Assembly: GCA_017557435.1 (NCBI GenBank)
Contig: JAFYYR010000001.1
Coordinates: 1 to 64,000 of the forward strand
Direction of reading: 5' to 3'
Length of the DNA: 64,000 nt
Source: Pseudobutyrivibrio sp.
GTDB taxonomy: Bacteria > Bacillota > Clostridia > Lachnospirales > Lachnospiraceae
Part shown: piece after piece, positions 8,657 through 17,712 of the stretch
How the letters are laid out: every line of letters starts with the position of its first letter
Numbering within the stretch: position 1 is the stretch's first letter
The notes under the pieces: model-generated
What the model was told of the DNA's origin: nothing
What the model saw: the letters and a program-made list of their open reading frames with translations, nothing else
The model's database searches: none
Position numbers and translations under genes: made by a program

Positions 8657-10942
8657 TTACCTTCTATTGTAGTTAATTAAGCATCCCTTAAGAATGATTT
8701 CACGCTCATCATCTGTAAGCTCTCCAAGAGTCATTTCAAACTCCTTTAAGCCCTCATCCTTAACAACGTATGCCTTGATTTTATCTGCTTTATTAATAAC
8801 AGCATCTTTGATGCCTGGAATGAAGAGATAGTCTAAGTTCTTGAATGGGAGCTCTCCCTCTGGAATAACAAATGGAAGCATACCCCAGTTAATAAGGTTT
8901 GAACGATATCTCTTTGTTGCGTATTCGTTAGCAATATTTGCCCATCCGCCAAGTACCTTCTGGCAAGATGCTGCCTGCTCTCTAGCTGAACCATCACCTG
9001 GCTTAACAGCAAAGATAGTTGAACCTACACCGAAATTGTCGTGATTAACATCTGGGTAAGTCTCCTTAACCTTGTGAACAATTGCCTTAAGCTCTGGTAC
9101 TGCCTCGCCTGCACACTCTCCAGCCTCTAAAGCTTTCTGAGCCTTCTGAATATTCTTAGCGCGTCCAACATACTCTGGGTCCTTACGAGAAAGTGTAAAC
9201 TCAGCAAGGCCAAGTGGATTTGAACGATATGATGATGTCTCACCTGATGGAATAAGCTCATCAGTTGTTGTAACTGGGTCATGAATCTCAGATACAACCT
9301 GAAGGAATAAGTTCTCTGGAAGAGCGCTCATCTTTGGCCAATCCTTGATGTTTGGACCAAAGTGAATCTCTGTCTCTGGCTCTGCTACGCCGTGTGAATC
9401 AAATACACGATTAGCGTAGATTCTGCCATCGAAGTGATACTTAGGTTTTGTATAATCTACATCGATTTCTGTTGCTGCTGTAAGGTAGCCCTTATTTGCT
9501 GCTGTAGCAGCGATAGAACGAGCATCCATAAGAGCAACTGAAGCAATCTGCCCACTCTGAAGCTTAGAACCCTCACGGTTAGGGAAGTTTCTAGTAGAAT
9601 GACGGATTGAGAATCCATTGTTAGATGGTGTATCACCAGCACCAAAGCAAGGTCCGCAGAATGCAGTCTTAACAATAGCACCTGTCTCCATAAGAGTTGC
9701 AACAGCACCATTTTTAACAAGTTCCATATAAATAGGTGTAGAAGCTGGGTATACAGAAAGTGTGAACTCATCTGGTCCAATGCTTGCGCCGCGAAGAATA
9801 TCTGCTGCATCGCAAATGTTCTCATAACCACCACCAGCACAACCAGCGATGATACCCTGATCTACATATAACTTACCATTTCTAACTTTGTCCTTAAGTG
9901 AGAACTCTACCTGACCATCAAGAGAAACCTTTGCTCTCTTCTCGCAATCGTCAAGAATATCCATAAGGTTGGCATTTAACTCATCAATTGTGTATGTGTT
10001 GCTTGGGTGGAATGGCATAGCAATCATAGGCTTAATTTCATCAAGATTAATCTCAATCATGCCATCATAGTAAGCAACCTGACCTGGATTAAGCTCCTTG
10101 TACTCTTCCTTGCGACCGTGAATCTCGTAGAACTCCTCAGTCTTCTTGTCTGTAGTCCAAATTGAGCTAAGACAAGTAGTCTCTGTTGTCATAACGTCAA
10201 CGCCAATTCTAAAGTCCATAGAAAGGTTGGCAACACCAGGACCTACAAACTCCATTACCTTGTTCTTAACATAGCCCTTATCGAATACCTCACCGATAAT
10301 AGCAAGGGCAACGTCCTGAGGACCAACACCCTTTCTAGGTGTACCTGTCATGTATACTGCAATAACGCCTGGCATAGCGATATCGTATGTCTGATTAAGA
10401 AGCTGCTTAACAAGCTCTGGGCCACCTTCGCCCATTGCCATAGTACCAAGTGCACCGTATCTAGTATGTGAATCAGAACCAAGAAGCATCTTACCGCCTC
10501 CTGCCATCATCTCACGTGCAAACTGGTGAATAACAGCCTGATGTGGTGGAACATAGATTCCGCCGTATTTCTTAGCACAAGTAAGACCAAACATGTGGTC
10601 ATCCTCGTTGATAGTACCTCCTACTGCACAAAGAGAGTTGTGGCAGTTAGTAAGGCAATATGGAATAGGAAACTTCTCAAGGCCTGAAGCTCTTGCTGTC
10701 TGGATAATTCCTACATAGGTAATATCATGGCTGACTAACTTATCAAACTTAATCTGTAAGTGATCCATGTTGCCTGATGTGTTGTGGTCTGAAAGAATCG
10801 AATAGGCCATAGTCTGTCCATGTGCCTCGTCCTTTGTGACCTTGCGTCCAGTAGCGTGCTCGATTGCAGCGGCTGCCTCATGACTATCCTCAATTATCTG
10901 GGTGCCATTAATTAGGTATACTCCGTTGTTGTAAAGCTTCAT
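8657..10942 (-). CDS. Aconitase-family hydratase (probable aconitate hydratase)
   Basis: A 761-residue iron-sulfur hydro-lyase of the aconitase/isopropylmalate isomerase superfamily. Cluster-associated motifs include [22 protein letters not shown], the Cys in [12 protein letters not shown], and [11 protein letters not shown]. The C-terminal swivel domain contains [21 protein letters not shown], where Arg residues bind substrate carboxylates. It probably interconverts citrate and isocitrate in an incomplete TCA branch supplying 2-oxoglutarate. No citrate synthase or isocitrate dehydrogenase lies nearby. A related hydratase with another substrate remains possible because the sequence alone does not fix specificity. 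Confidence 0.8.
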   Translation of the reverse strand: MKLYNNGVYLINGTQIIEDSHEAAAAIEHATGRKVTKDEAHGQTMAYSILSDHNTSGNMDHLQIKFDKLVSHDITYVGIIQTARASGLEKFPIPYCLTNCHNSLCAVGGTINEDDHMFGLTCAKKYGGIYVPPHQAVIHQFAREMMAGGGKMLLGSDSHTRYGALGTMAMGEGGPELVKQLLNQTYDIAMPGVIAVYMTGTPRKGVGPQDVALAIIGEVFDKGYVKNKVMEFVGPGVANLSMDFRIGVDVMTTETTCLSSIWTTDKKTEEFYEIHGRKEEYKELNPGQVAYYDGMIEINLDEIKPMIAMPFHPSNTYTIDELNANLMDILDDCEKRAKVSLDGQVEFSLKDKVRNGKLYVDQGIIAGCAGGGYENICDAADILRGASIGPDEFTLSVYPASTPIYMELVKNGAVATLMETGAIVKTAFCGPCFGAGDTPSNNGFSIRHSTRNFPNREGSKLQSGQIASVALMDARSIAATAANKGYLTAATEIDVDYTKPKYHFDGRIYANRVFDSHGVAEPETEIHFGPNIKDWPKMSALPENLFLQVVSEIHDPVTTTDELIPSGETSSYRSNPLGLAEFTLSRKDPEYVGRAKNIQKAQKALEAGECAGEAVPELKAIVHKVKETYPDVNHDNFGVGSTIFAVKPGDGSAREQAASCQKVLGGWANIANEYATKRYRSNLINWGMLPFVIPEGELPFKNLDYLFIPGIKDAVINKADKIKAYVVKDEGLKEFEMTLGELTDDEREIILKGCLINYNRR

Positions 10943-10958
10943 TCCTTTATTCTCCTTT

Positions 10959-11720
10959 TTACTTCTTTAATCCAAAAAGGCCACCAAAGCCCTTTTTACC
11001 ACTTTTCTTGCTGTCTTCCTCTGATTCTTCCTGCTGCCACTTAAAGTATTCAGCATCTAAATCATCTGAGGAAATACCTGATTCCTCCCCTGTGTCTGCT
11101 GCAGGCTCATCTAAATCGTCATATTCTAGACCAGCCCTTGCAAAGTAATCCTTATCGATACGAATCTCTGGAGCTGCATACTTAGGTGCAGAATCGAATT
11201 CCTCTTCTCCACCTTCATTTTTCTCCTTGAGAAGGCGCATGTTCTCCTCATCGATAAGTCTCAAATATTTCTGAGTATCTATCAAATCATTGAGATGGCT
11301 CTTAAGCTCTAACTGATTAGTCTTAATAGCTCTGTTCTCTTCTTTAATCTTCTTAATGGCTTCCTCGTAAACCTTAGCAACAGATTCCTGGGAGTCCTTA
11401 ATAATATTTTGAATGCTCTCTAAGGCATTGTCAGTATACATAAGGGATGCGGCATAGATGTCCTCAGCCTTTCTGGTGGCATCAAAAACAATGTCATCGC
11501 CCTGCTTTTGCATCTCGCGATTGGCCTTGTCACGACTCTTAACAGTGAGCTCATGCTCTTCCATCATGTCGTACATGCACTCATTAAGCTCTTTTAAAAG
11601 GTCCATCATGGCATTCTTATCCACAATGACATTTTTAGTGCTTCCCTCATATGGCTGTGCTTTTGAGAATAGCACATGCATTTCTCTCAAAACTCGTTCT
11701 GTTCTGTCCTGTGCTCCCAT
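10959..11720 (-). CDS. Coiled-coil protein of unknown function (DivIVA-like character)
   Basis: About 253 residues, soluble and strongly helical. Residues ~35-180 form long coiled-coil stretches ([38 protein letters not shown]). An acidic tail ends in a Lys/Gly/Phe-rich motif ([16 protein letters not shown]). The ATG at 11720 is chosen because AGGTGA lies six bases upstream; an in-frame start at 11780 would fall inside the SRP RNA. It lies 17 bases upstream of the hydratase gene. The composition resembles DivIVA/GpsB-type cytoskeletal proteins, but no defining motif is seen. Confidence 0.6.
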   Translation of the reverse strand: MGAQDRTERVLREMHVLFSKAQPYEGSTKNVIVDKNAMMDLLKELNECMYDMMEEHELTVKSRDKANREMQKQGDDIVFDATRKAEDIYAASLMYTDNALESIQNIIKDSQESVAKVYEEAIKKIKEENRAIKTNQLELKSHLNDLIDTQKYLRLIDEENMRLLKEKNEGGEEEFDSAPKYAAPEIRIDKDYFARAGLEYDDLDEPAADTGEESGISSDDLDAEYFKWQQEESEEDSKKSGKKGFGGLFGLKK

Positions 11721-11739
11721 ATTTTCACCTATACATATA

Positions 11740-11950
11740 AAAATACCGAGCTGCCGAATCAGATACCATTTGGTAGCCACCCTAAGGAAACTCCCTCCAG
11801 GTAACCCCCCGTCAGATGAACGGTCCTACTTAGTGCTGCTGCATTCCTGCCCTGACACGATTCGCAGGTGTCCATTACGAGGGACCCAAAGATCAACGCA
11901 ACCCTAAGGCAGCCGCCAAGTGATATCTAATTCGAGCAAATCGCTCGGAG
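11740..11950 (-). ncRNA. ffs: Signal recognition particle RNA (large, Bacillus/Clostridium type)
   Basis: On the minus strand the universal SRP domain IV is clear: GTCAGG, a GC-A-GGAA-T-GC tip with a GGAA tetraloop, then AGCAGCACTAAG. Flanking blocks GTTGATCTTTGGGTCC and GGGGTTACCTGG match the Gram-positive 6S-like scRNA. The ends pair with each other: CCGAGC at 11943-11948 with GCTCGG at 11746-11751, and AATTAGATATC with GGTATCTGATT using G-U pairs. A strong promoter precedes it, and a short T-run lies near 11740. Gene order tadA then scr is as in Bacillus. Exact ends are uncertain by about 10-20 bases. Confidence 0.9.
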
Positions 11951-11955
11951 CCCTT

Positions 11956-11985
11956 ATTTTATGATAACTAAGGGCTTTTTGTCAA
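11956..11985 (-). promoter_or_regulatory. SRP RNA promoter
   Basis: On the minus strand TTGACA (11980-11985) and TAAAAT (11956-11961) are 18 bases apart. The predicted start is near 11949, just before the 5' strand of the terminal SRP stem. It lies immediately after the tadA stop codon. An AGCCCTTA/TAAGGGCT inverted repeat overlaps it and, on the plus strand, could act as a terminator. Confidence 0.75.
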
Positions 11986-11992
11986 CAAAATC

Positions 11993-12472
11993 CTACTGTT
12001 CCTTTAATTGACTCTTCCGCTGTCTTAGTTCTTCGAAAAAGCTGGTCATCATCAACCTGCATTCTTCCCCTAAAACACCGGACTCAATCTCACATTGATG
12101 ATTAAACTGCTTCATCTGTAAGACATTTATAATGGAACCAGCACATCCTGCTTTTGGATTCATGGCTCCAATAACTACCTTTGGTATACGAGCCTGCACT
12201 ATTGCGCCAGCGCACATCTGGCAAGGCTCAAGTGTAACATAAAGGGTGCAATCCTCAAGTCTCCAATCCCCTGTCTTCTTGCATGCCTTGGAAATGGCTG
12301 CAATCTCTGCATGGGCAAGAACGCTTCCTTCTGTATTTCTACGGTTATATCCACGGGCGATTATTTTACCATCCCGAACAATCACGCATCCTATTGGGAC
12401 TTCTTCAATGTCATAGGCTTTCTGAGCCTGCTTGAGCGCCTGTTTCATATAACGCTCTTCTTCTGACATCAT
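11993..12472 (-). CDS. tadA: tRNA-specific adenosine deaminase
   Basis: A 159-residue zinc deaminase that converts A34 to inosine in tRNA-Arg(ACG). The HAE motif in LAHAEIAA supplies a zinc His and the catalytic Glu. PCQMCAGA (PCxxC) supplies the two zinc Cys residues. Length and N-terminus (MKQALKQAQKAY) are typical. Two ATGs are adjacent; the first has GGAGGTG seven bases upstream. It is divergent from the radical-SAM gene and sits immediately upstream of the SRP RNA, the same neighbourhood as in Bacillus subtilis. Confidence 0.93.
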   Translation of the reverse strand: MMSEEERYMKQALKQAQKAYDIEEVPIGCVIVRDGKIIARGYNRRNTEGSVLAHAEIAAISKACKKTGDWRLEDCTLYVTLEPCQMCAGAIVQARIPKVVIGAMNPKAGCAGSIINVLQMKQFNHQCEIESGVLGEECRLMMTSFFEELRQRKSQLKEQ

Positions 12473-12579
12473 GGATTTTCACCTCCTATTTTGCTATACT
12501 TTTACTTGGAAATTATGCTTAAATTCTTGAAATTTAGCTATTCTATGTTAACACTTTTACCAATAAAAGGGAATGACTT

Positions 12580-13275
12580 ATGCTTATACTAGGCTTACAG
12601 AAAACAACGCTTTTAGATTATCCCGGTAAAATTGCAAGCACCATTTTCACAGGTGGCTGCAATTTTAGATGTCCTTATTGTCACAACAGGGATCTAGTTA
12701 TCCCACCAAAGGATGTTCTTGCATATTCTACTGATGAAATATTTGAGCATCTTAGGGCAAAGTCAAAAGTTCTTGATGGAGTATGTATCACAGGTGGTGA
12801 ACCAACTCTACATAGGGACCTTCCTGAATTTATCAAGCAAATTAAGGACATGGGTCTTTTAGTAAAGCTTGATACCAATGGAACTAATCCTGATATGGTG
12901 GAATCCTTGATTAATGAAGGTCTTATAGATTATGTGGCCATGGATATTAAGCACTCCAAGGAAAAATACAACTCAATAGCTTGCATGAGCCATTTTGATA
13001 TTTCTCCTATAGAAAACACGGTTTCTCTATTATTAAGTGGTAAAATAGACTACGAATTTCGAACTACAATAATGCGAGAGTGCCACGAGGCTTCTGATAT
13101 GGAGTCTATCGGAAAGTGGCTTGCTGGCGCAAAAGCATATTATTTACAAAGCTACAGGGAATCAGAACAGGTTATTAACCCTATATTTAGTCCTCATTCC
13201 CTTGAGACACTTCAGGAATTTGTTGATATACTTCGCCCTTACATACCTAACACTAGTATTAGAGGCGTAGATTAA
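12580..13275 (+). CDS. Radical SAM activating protein (anaerobic ribonucleotide reductase activase-like)
   Basis: A 231-residue radical SAM protein. The [4Fe-4S] motif CNFRCPYC (CxxxCxxC) is at about residues 27-34, followed by TGGEPT and KLDTNGT, both typical of the fold. The opening GLQKTTLLDYPGKIASTIFTGGC fits the NrdG-like/activase group that generates a glycyl radical in a partner enzyme. No nrdD or other glycyl-radical enzyme is next to it, so the partner is unknown. RBS AAAGGG precedes the ATG. It opens a three-gene plus-strand island, seven-plus bases from the acetyltransferase gene. Confidence 0.8.
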   Translation: MLILGLQKTTLLDYPGKIASTIFTGGCNFRCPYCHNRDLVIPPKDVLAYSTDEIFEHLRAKSKVLDGVCITGGEPTLHRDLPEFIKQIKDMGLLVKLDTNGTNPDMVESLINEGLIDYVAMDIKHSKEKYNSIACMSHFDISPIENTVSLLLSGKIDYEFRTTIMRECHEASDMESIGKWLAGAKAYYLQSYRESEQVINPIFSPHSLETLQEFVDILRPYIPNTSIRGVD

Positions 13276-13294
13276 ATATTTATTGGGGGATTGT

Positions 13295-13843
13295 ATGAAA
13301 ATTGAGGTGACTACAGACAGGCTTGTTTTAAAAGTTCTTAACTATGATTCAGCTCAGAAGGTTCTTGATTTCTATTTGCGCAATGGAAGCGTATTTGAAA
13401 AATATGAACCTTTAATGGGAGAGGACTTCTATACACTGGCTCATCAGCGCAAGCTACTTGATTTTGAATACAAAAATATAATAAAAGGCATAATGGTTCG
13501 CTACTGGATTTTTGAAAAGGATAATCCAAATAGAGTCATTGGCACCGTAAGCTACAGAAATATTGTTAGACCTATTTATGAAAGCTGTACTATTGGGTAT
13601 AAAATGGATCAGGCATTTCTTAACAGGGGCTACTGCAGCGAGGCAATCCGAGCCACTATTCCTGTCATCGCCAGGGATTACGGCGTCCATCGCTTTGAAG
13701 CTCTGATTTTACCTGATAATAATCCAAGTATTCACATGGTTGAAAAAATAGGTTTTAAATACGAGGGATTGCTGAAAGACAAAATCATTATTAACGGCAA
13801 GAGACTTGACCATTGTATGTATGCATATTTAGCTAATAATTAA
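13295..13843 (+). CDS. GNAT family N-acetyltransferase (RimJ/RimL-like)
   Basis: About 182 residues with the GNAT fold seen in RimJ/RimL-type proteins. It begins TDRLVLKVLNYDSAQKVLDF. Acetyl-CoA-binding elements include IGYKMDQAFLNRGYCSEAIRA (the Q/RxxGxG/A region appears here as N-R-G-Y-C) and a C-terminal NNPSIHMVEKIGFKYEGLL. ATG at 13295 is preferred because TTGGGGGA is a ribosome-binding site for it; the upstream TTG at 13283 lies inside that site. The substrate cannot be told from sequence; a protein N-terminus or small amine is usual. Confidence 0.8.
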   Translation: MKIEVTTDRLVLKVLNYDSAQKVLDFYLRNGSVFEKYEPLMGEDFYTLAHQRKLLDFEYKNIIKGIMVRYWIFEKDNPNRVIGTVSYRNIVRPIYESCTIGYKMDQAFLNRGYCSEAIRATIPVIARDYGVHRFEALILPDNNPSIHMVEKIGFKYEGLLKDKIIINGKRLDHCMYAYLANN

Positions 13844-13865
13844 TTTAAGCTAAGGGGGCTTGAGT

Positions 13866-15155
13866 ATGAGAGATATAGGATGGATTAAGGAATCGGTGTT
13901 TTACCATATTTATCCACTGGGAGCATTTGGGTGCCCAAGGGAGAATAGGGGAGAGGAGACTGCTGGTCACAGAATTCTTACTTTGATTGACTGGCTACCT
14001 CATCTTACTGATATGGGTGTGAATGCCCTGTATCTTGGACCTATTATGGAATCATCCACCCATGGGTATGATACTGTGGATTACTATAAAATCGATTCTC
14101 GACTTGGGGACAATTCTGACTTTAAAAAGGTTGTAAAAGCTTGCCATGATAGTGGCATTAGAGTGGTTCTTGACGGCGTGTTTAATCACGTTGGCAGGGG
14201 CCATTTTGCTTTTATGGATGTTCTTAAAAATAGGGAAAACTCCCAATATAAGGACTGGATAGCTGGTCTTAACTTCGGTGGAAACAACTGGCATAATGAT
14301 GGCCTTTCCTATGAGTGCTGGGCTAGGGCAGAAGAGTTAGTAAAGCTTAATCACTGGTGCGAAGCTGTTGATAAACACATTCTCGATGCCATAGGAATGT
14401 GGATAGATGAGTTTGATATTGATGGCCTGCGCCTTGATGCTGCCGACTGCATTGAAAGAGGCTTTTTCAAGCGACTGAAAAATTTTACAGAGCAAAAGAA
14501 ATCTAGCTTCTGGCTAATGGGCGAAATCATTCATGGAGATTACAACATCTATGTGAATGAGGAAATGTTGGATGCAGTTACAAACTATGAGTGCTGGAAG
14601 GGAATTTACTCTAGCCACAATGACCACAATTACTTTGAGATTAACTATGCCATGAAGCGACAGTGGGGGCAGGGCGGTTTGTACGCTGGCAAATACCTTT
14701 ATAATTTCATTGATAACCACGACGTCAACCGTATTGCAACTCTTTTGACAGACGAGGCAAATATTTATCCTGCATATTCACTTTTATTTACAATGCCTGG
14801 TATTCCATCAATATATTATGGCAGCGAGTGGGGTATTAAAGGAGATAAAAAAAGCGGGGATGGAGACTATGCTCTCAGGCCCGCTATTGATATTAAAACT
14901 ATGAAAAATCCTGACTTGATTGACCATATCAAGACTCTGATTAATTTGAGAAAAACTCTAGAGCCACTTAAAACCGGCCTCTATGAAGAGGTTCAGGTCA
15001 GAAATGAAACTCTGGTTTTTGCCCGTGTTTTAAATGATGATTTTGTAATCGTTGCTCTAAACAATACTGCCGACACAAAACATCTATCATTTGATTATAG
15101 AGGACAGCATTTTGATGTGGAGCTTCCTCCTCATGGTAGCAAATTATTAAAGTAA
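13866..15155 (+). CDS. GH13 alpha-amylase family enzyme (cyclomaltodextrinase/neopullulanase-like)
   Basis: About 429 residues, a compact GH13 barrel with no signal peptide, so cytoplasmic. Conserved regions are all present: VVLDGVFNHVGR, GLRLDAADC with the nucleophile Asp, LMGEIIHGDY with the acid/base Glu, and FIDNHDVNR with the third Asp. It lacks the N-terminal dimerisation domain of classical cyclomaltodextrinases. A role in cleaving imported maltodextrins is likely. ATG at 13866 follows AAGGGGG; the in-frame TTG at 13860 lies too close to that site. Its 3' end overlaps the convergent YhgE gene by nine bases. Confidence 0.85.
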   Translation: MRDIGWIKESVFYHIYPLGAFGCPRENRGEETAGHRILTLIDWLPHLTDMGVNALYLGPIMESSTHGYDTVDYYKIDSRLGDNSDFKKVVKACHDSGIRVVLDGVFNHVGRGHFAFMDVLKNRENSQYKDWIAGLNFGGNNWHNDGLSYECWARAEELVKLNHWCEAVDKHILDAIGMWIDEFDIDGLRLDAADCIERGFFKRLKNFTEQKKSSFWLMGEIIHGDYNIYVNEEMLDAVTNYECWKGIYSSHNDHNYFEINYAMKRQWGQGGLYAGKYLYNFIDNHDVNRIATLLTDEANIYPAYSLLFTMPGIPSIYYGSEWGIKGDKKSGDGDYALRPAIDIKTMKNPDLIDHIKTLINLRKTLEPLKTGLYEEVQVRNETLVFARVLNDDFVIVALNNTADTKHLSFDYRGQHFDVELPPHGSKLLK

Positions 15156-17327
15156 AATACCAGATTTTTCCTTGCTGTGCTCTATTTTTTCATTGAGTAT
15201 CTTAAATGGATGATAGAGCACAACACCGATAAATACAGCTATAATTACGTATATTAACAGTGTCAGCATACATCTTTGATATGTATTCTCATAAAATCCA
15301 CCGATACATTCTCGGACTGCATTCATTGAATAGTTAAATGGCATAAACTTGTAAAGCACCTGAAAGACCTTTGGAAGTACTTCTATAGGGAATGTTCCAC
15401 CTGCGCCTGCTACCTGAATAACCATCAGAATGACTGAAAGTGCCTCGCCAATATTTCCGAATGAATAAGCAAAAGAGTAGAGCAGTAGTGAGTATACAAA
15501 GGATGTCCATGCACATGCTAACCAGAACAGGAAGTAGTGCTCACATTGTATTCCTACAAATAAAAATGCTCCAAGTACAGTAATAATAGTTTGAATCTGG
15601 CCTATCATAAAGGTAGTGAAGAATCTTCCAAAGAAACACTGCCAGTTCTTAACATTTTCCATACCAGAGGTATCCTTGACAGCTGTCTTTAGGATGGTAG
15701 ACATAATCAATGCACCTACCCAAATGGAAAGAACAATGTAAAATGGCGCTGTCATGGAACCATTATTTTCTACTGGATATATATATTCATTAGAGATGTC
15801 TACTGGGCTACTGATAAAATCAGATAAAAGCTCTGGATCAGACTGGACTAAAGTCATAAATTTCTGATATGCCTCATTGTCACCGACCCCCTTAATATCT
15901 GCAATAAGCTCTGAAAGCTGTCGCTCCATTTCTACCGCTTCATCCCTAGACTTTACTAGGGTATCCTTTGATTGATTAATCAAATCTGCATAATTTCCTA
16001 GATTATCAATAACCAAATCTATACTCTCGGCGTTATAGTTTAAGAGATTTTCAAGCTCTGTTATTGTTGAGCTAGCTGAATTAATGGCTGTCTGCTCAAG
16101 AGGAGATATCTTATTTAAGTAATCATCTCGCACAGTTTTTGTATCATTTAAAAGAGTGGCTACATCAGTGGTAAGCTTTTCCTTTGCCTGATTAAACTCA
16201 GCCTCTGTCTTGGCAGAAGCGCTAATTAAATTATCTAGATCTGTGGTGAGGTTAGAAACCTCCCCATCTATTTTCGCTAAAGTAGCAAGATATATCTGCT
16301 GAGCATCGGCTCCAGGTATAAAATCCTTTGCCTCCACAAGCATTTGATAGAGCCCCTTGCCTTCTTCATCCTTCCATGCCTTTTGAATGGAATTGATTTC
16401 AGACTGTAACTGAGTTGTATCAATGTTGCCAAATGATATGCTATTTAAAGCATTATTAATTGTGTTAATGGAGGTATCTACATTGTTAAATTTTCCGTTG
16501 ATGTCTCCAACTTTTTTATCTATCTCATCCTTGAGTTTTTGAATATCTGCCTGAGCTGTGACCCCAGTGTTATGGGCATCCTCAGCCATCTGACCTGCAA
16601 GTGAAGTAATAGAACTTGCGCTATCTGCCACAGCCTGTCCTGCTTCTGTAATACTATCAGCTGCGTCAGAAAGAGCTATGTATGAATCCAAAATAGCAAT
16701 AAGTCCATTTAAATCAGAATCTAGCTGCTCAAGCTTTTCTATTCCCTGCCCAGTAATATTGCCTTGCTGATCAAGTGTGGCAAAGTATTCGCTGGCATTT
16801 AAAAGTACCTCTGCCATAGTGCCTACAAAAGCATGGTCAACCTCTCTCTCAATGGCAGTCTTTACCTTACCTGTTATCTTTGGAGCAATGGCATTTTTCT
16901 TGTCATTTTCATAGTAGGTTATGACAGGATTTTCTATCTCTCCACCTAGGAAACTAATCATATTGGCACTGAACTCTTCATCGATTACAAGAGCAGCATA
17001 GTACTTGCCTGAATAAACTCCACTAATTGCATCCTGGGCTGTGTCTGTGAAAACCCAGCCAATTGTAGTATTTTCTTTTAACTTTGAAATAACAATGCCG
17101 CCTACATTTAACTCGTAGTTTCCAATAACAATTCCCTGGTCTGATGATGCTACGGCAACCTGAAGATTCTTAGTGGCATCTGGACCATATGGGTCCCAGT
17201 TGGAAAGAATATTAAACCAGGCATATAGACATGGAATTACCGTAAGGCCCATGATAACTACCATGGCCACAACATTTACCGATAATCTTTTTATGTCTGC
17301 GGCTATTATTTTGATTACATTAATCAT
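15147..17327 (-). CDS. YhgE/Pip domain membrane protein (second copy)
   Basis: A 726-residue protein with one N-terminal membrane helix (about residues 15-38, then CLYAWFNILSNWDPYG), a ~480-residue extracytoplasmic region rich in coiled coil and Asn/Ser/Asp, and about five C-terminal helices (from ~540) of ABC-2-like type, including AGAGGTFPIEVLPKVFQ. This is the YhgE/Pip architecture shared with phage-infection protein Pip and the YueB/EsaA group of type VII secretion. Its start overlaps the stop of the 120-residue gene (ATGA), implying translational coupling. The GTFPIE motif is shared with the other copy as GTYPIE. Confidence 0.88.
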   Translation of the reverse strand: MINVIKIIAADIKRLSVNVVAMVVIMGLTVIPCLYAWFNILSNWDPYGPDATKNLQVAVASSDQGIVIGNYELNVGGIVISKLKENTTIGWVFTDTAQDAISGVYSGKYYAALVIDEEFSANMISFLGGEIENPVITYYENDKKNAIAPKITGKVKTAIEREVDHAFVGTMAEVLLNASEYFATLDQQGNITGQGIEKLEQLDSDLNGLIAILDSYIALSDAADSITEAGQAVADSASSITSLAGQMAEDAHNTGVTAQADIQKLKDEIDKKVGDINGKFNNVDTSINTINNALNSISFGNIDTTQLQSEINSIQKAWKDEEGKGLYQMLVEAKDFIPGADAQQIYLATLAKIDGEVSNLTTDLDNLISASAKTEAEFNQAKEKLTTDVATLLNDTKTVRDDYLNKISPLEQTAINSASSTITELENLLNYNAESIDLVIDNLGNYADLINQSKDTLVKSRDEAVEMERQLSELIADIKGVGDNEAYQKFMTLVQSDPELLSDFISSPVDISNEYIYPVENNGSMTAPFYIVLSIWVGALIMSTILKTAVKDTSGMENVKNWQCFFGRFFTTFMIGQIQTIITVLGAFLFVGIQCEHYFLFWLACAWTSFVYSLLLYSFAYSFGNIGEALSVILMVIQVAGAGGTFPIEVLPKVFQVLYKFMPFNYSMNAVRECIGGFYENTYQRCMLTLLIYVIIAVFIGVVLYHPFKILNEKIEHSKEKSGILL

Positions 17328-17686
17328 CGCTTTAGCTTCTCCCCCATAGATTTAATATCATTAATACTCTGAAGGACCTCTTCTCCAATAAGTGCCTGGG
17401 CCTCAGCCTCTTCCTCCATGATTCCAAGTTCCTTAAGTTGCTCCTGAAGCTTGAAATCCATGTACTCAACGTAGAGAAGATAAAATGCTATTCCAAAAAG
17501 TGACACTATCCAAAGCACTAAAAACACAAGCTTTGATCTATTGCTGATAAAGCTGATTACTAGAAATACAAGTGGCAGCAGGATATTGACCTTCAGTCCA
17601 ACCCTTATTTTCTTTTGATTTTTAAGATGTGTCTCTTCCTGAAGCTCTATAAATTTCTCGTATATAATATGCTCTTTATTACTCAT
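17324..17686 (-). CDS. Small two-helix membrane protein between YhgE paralogues
   Basis: A 120-residue protein with a basic, helical N-terminus, two adjacent transmembrane helices (about residues 32-49 and 53-72), and a charged, helical C-terminus (QEQLKELGIMEEEAEAQAL). No family is recognised. RBS AAAGGTG lies six bases before the ATG. It is 27 bases after one YhgE/Pip gene and overlaps the start of the next by four bases, so it is probably a partner or assembly factor of these proteins. That role is inferred from position only. Confidence 0.65.
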   Translation of the reverse strand: MSNKEHIIYEKFIELQEETHLKNQKKIRVGLKVNILLPLVFLVISFISNRSKLVFLVLWIVSLFGIAFYLLYVEYMDFKLQEQLKELGIMEEEAEAQALIGEEVLQSINDIKSMGEKLKR

Positions 17687-17712
17687 TTAAACACCTTTCC
17701 ATTTTCTTGAAG

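Noticed and set aside
11951..11980. Rho-independent terminator AGCCCTTA/TAAGGGCT with T-run on the plus strand
   Set aside because: No plus-strand gene ends here. The same bases form the spacer and -10 area of the SRP RNA promoter on the minus strand, which explains them better.
12580..13275. Complete anaerobic ribonucleotide reductase operon
   Set aside because: Only the activase-like radical SAM gene is present; no nrdD or other glycyl-radical partner lies next to it.
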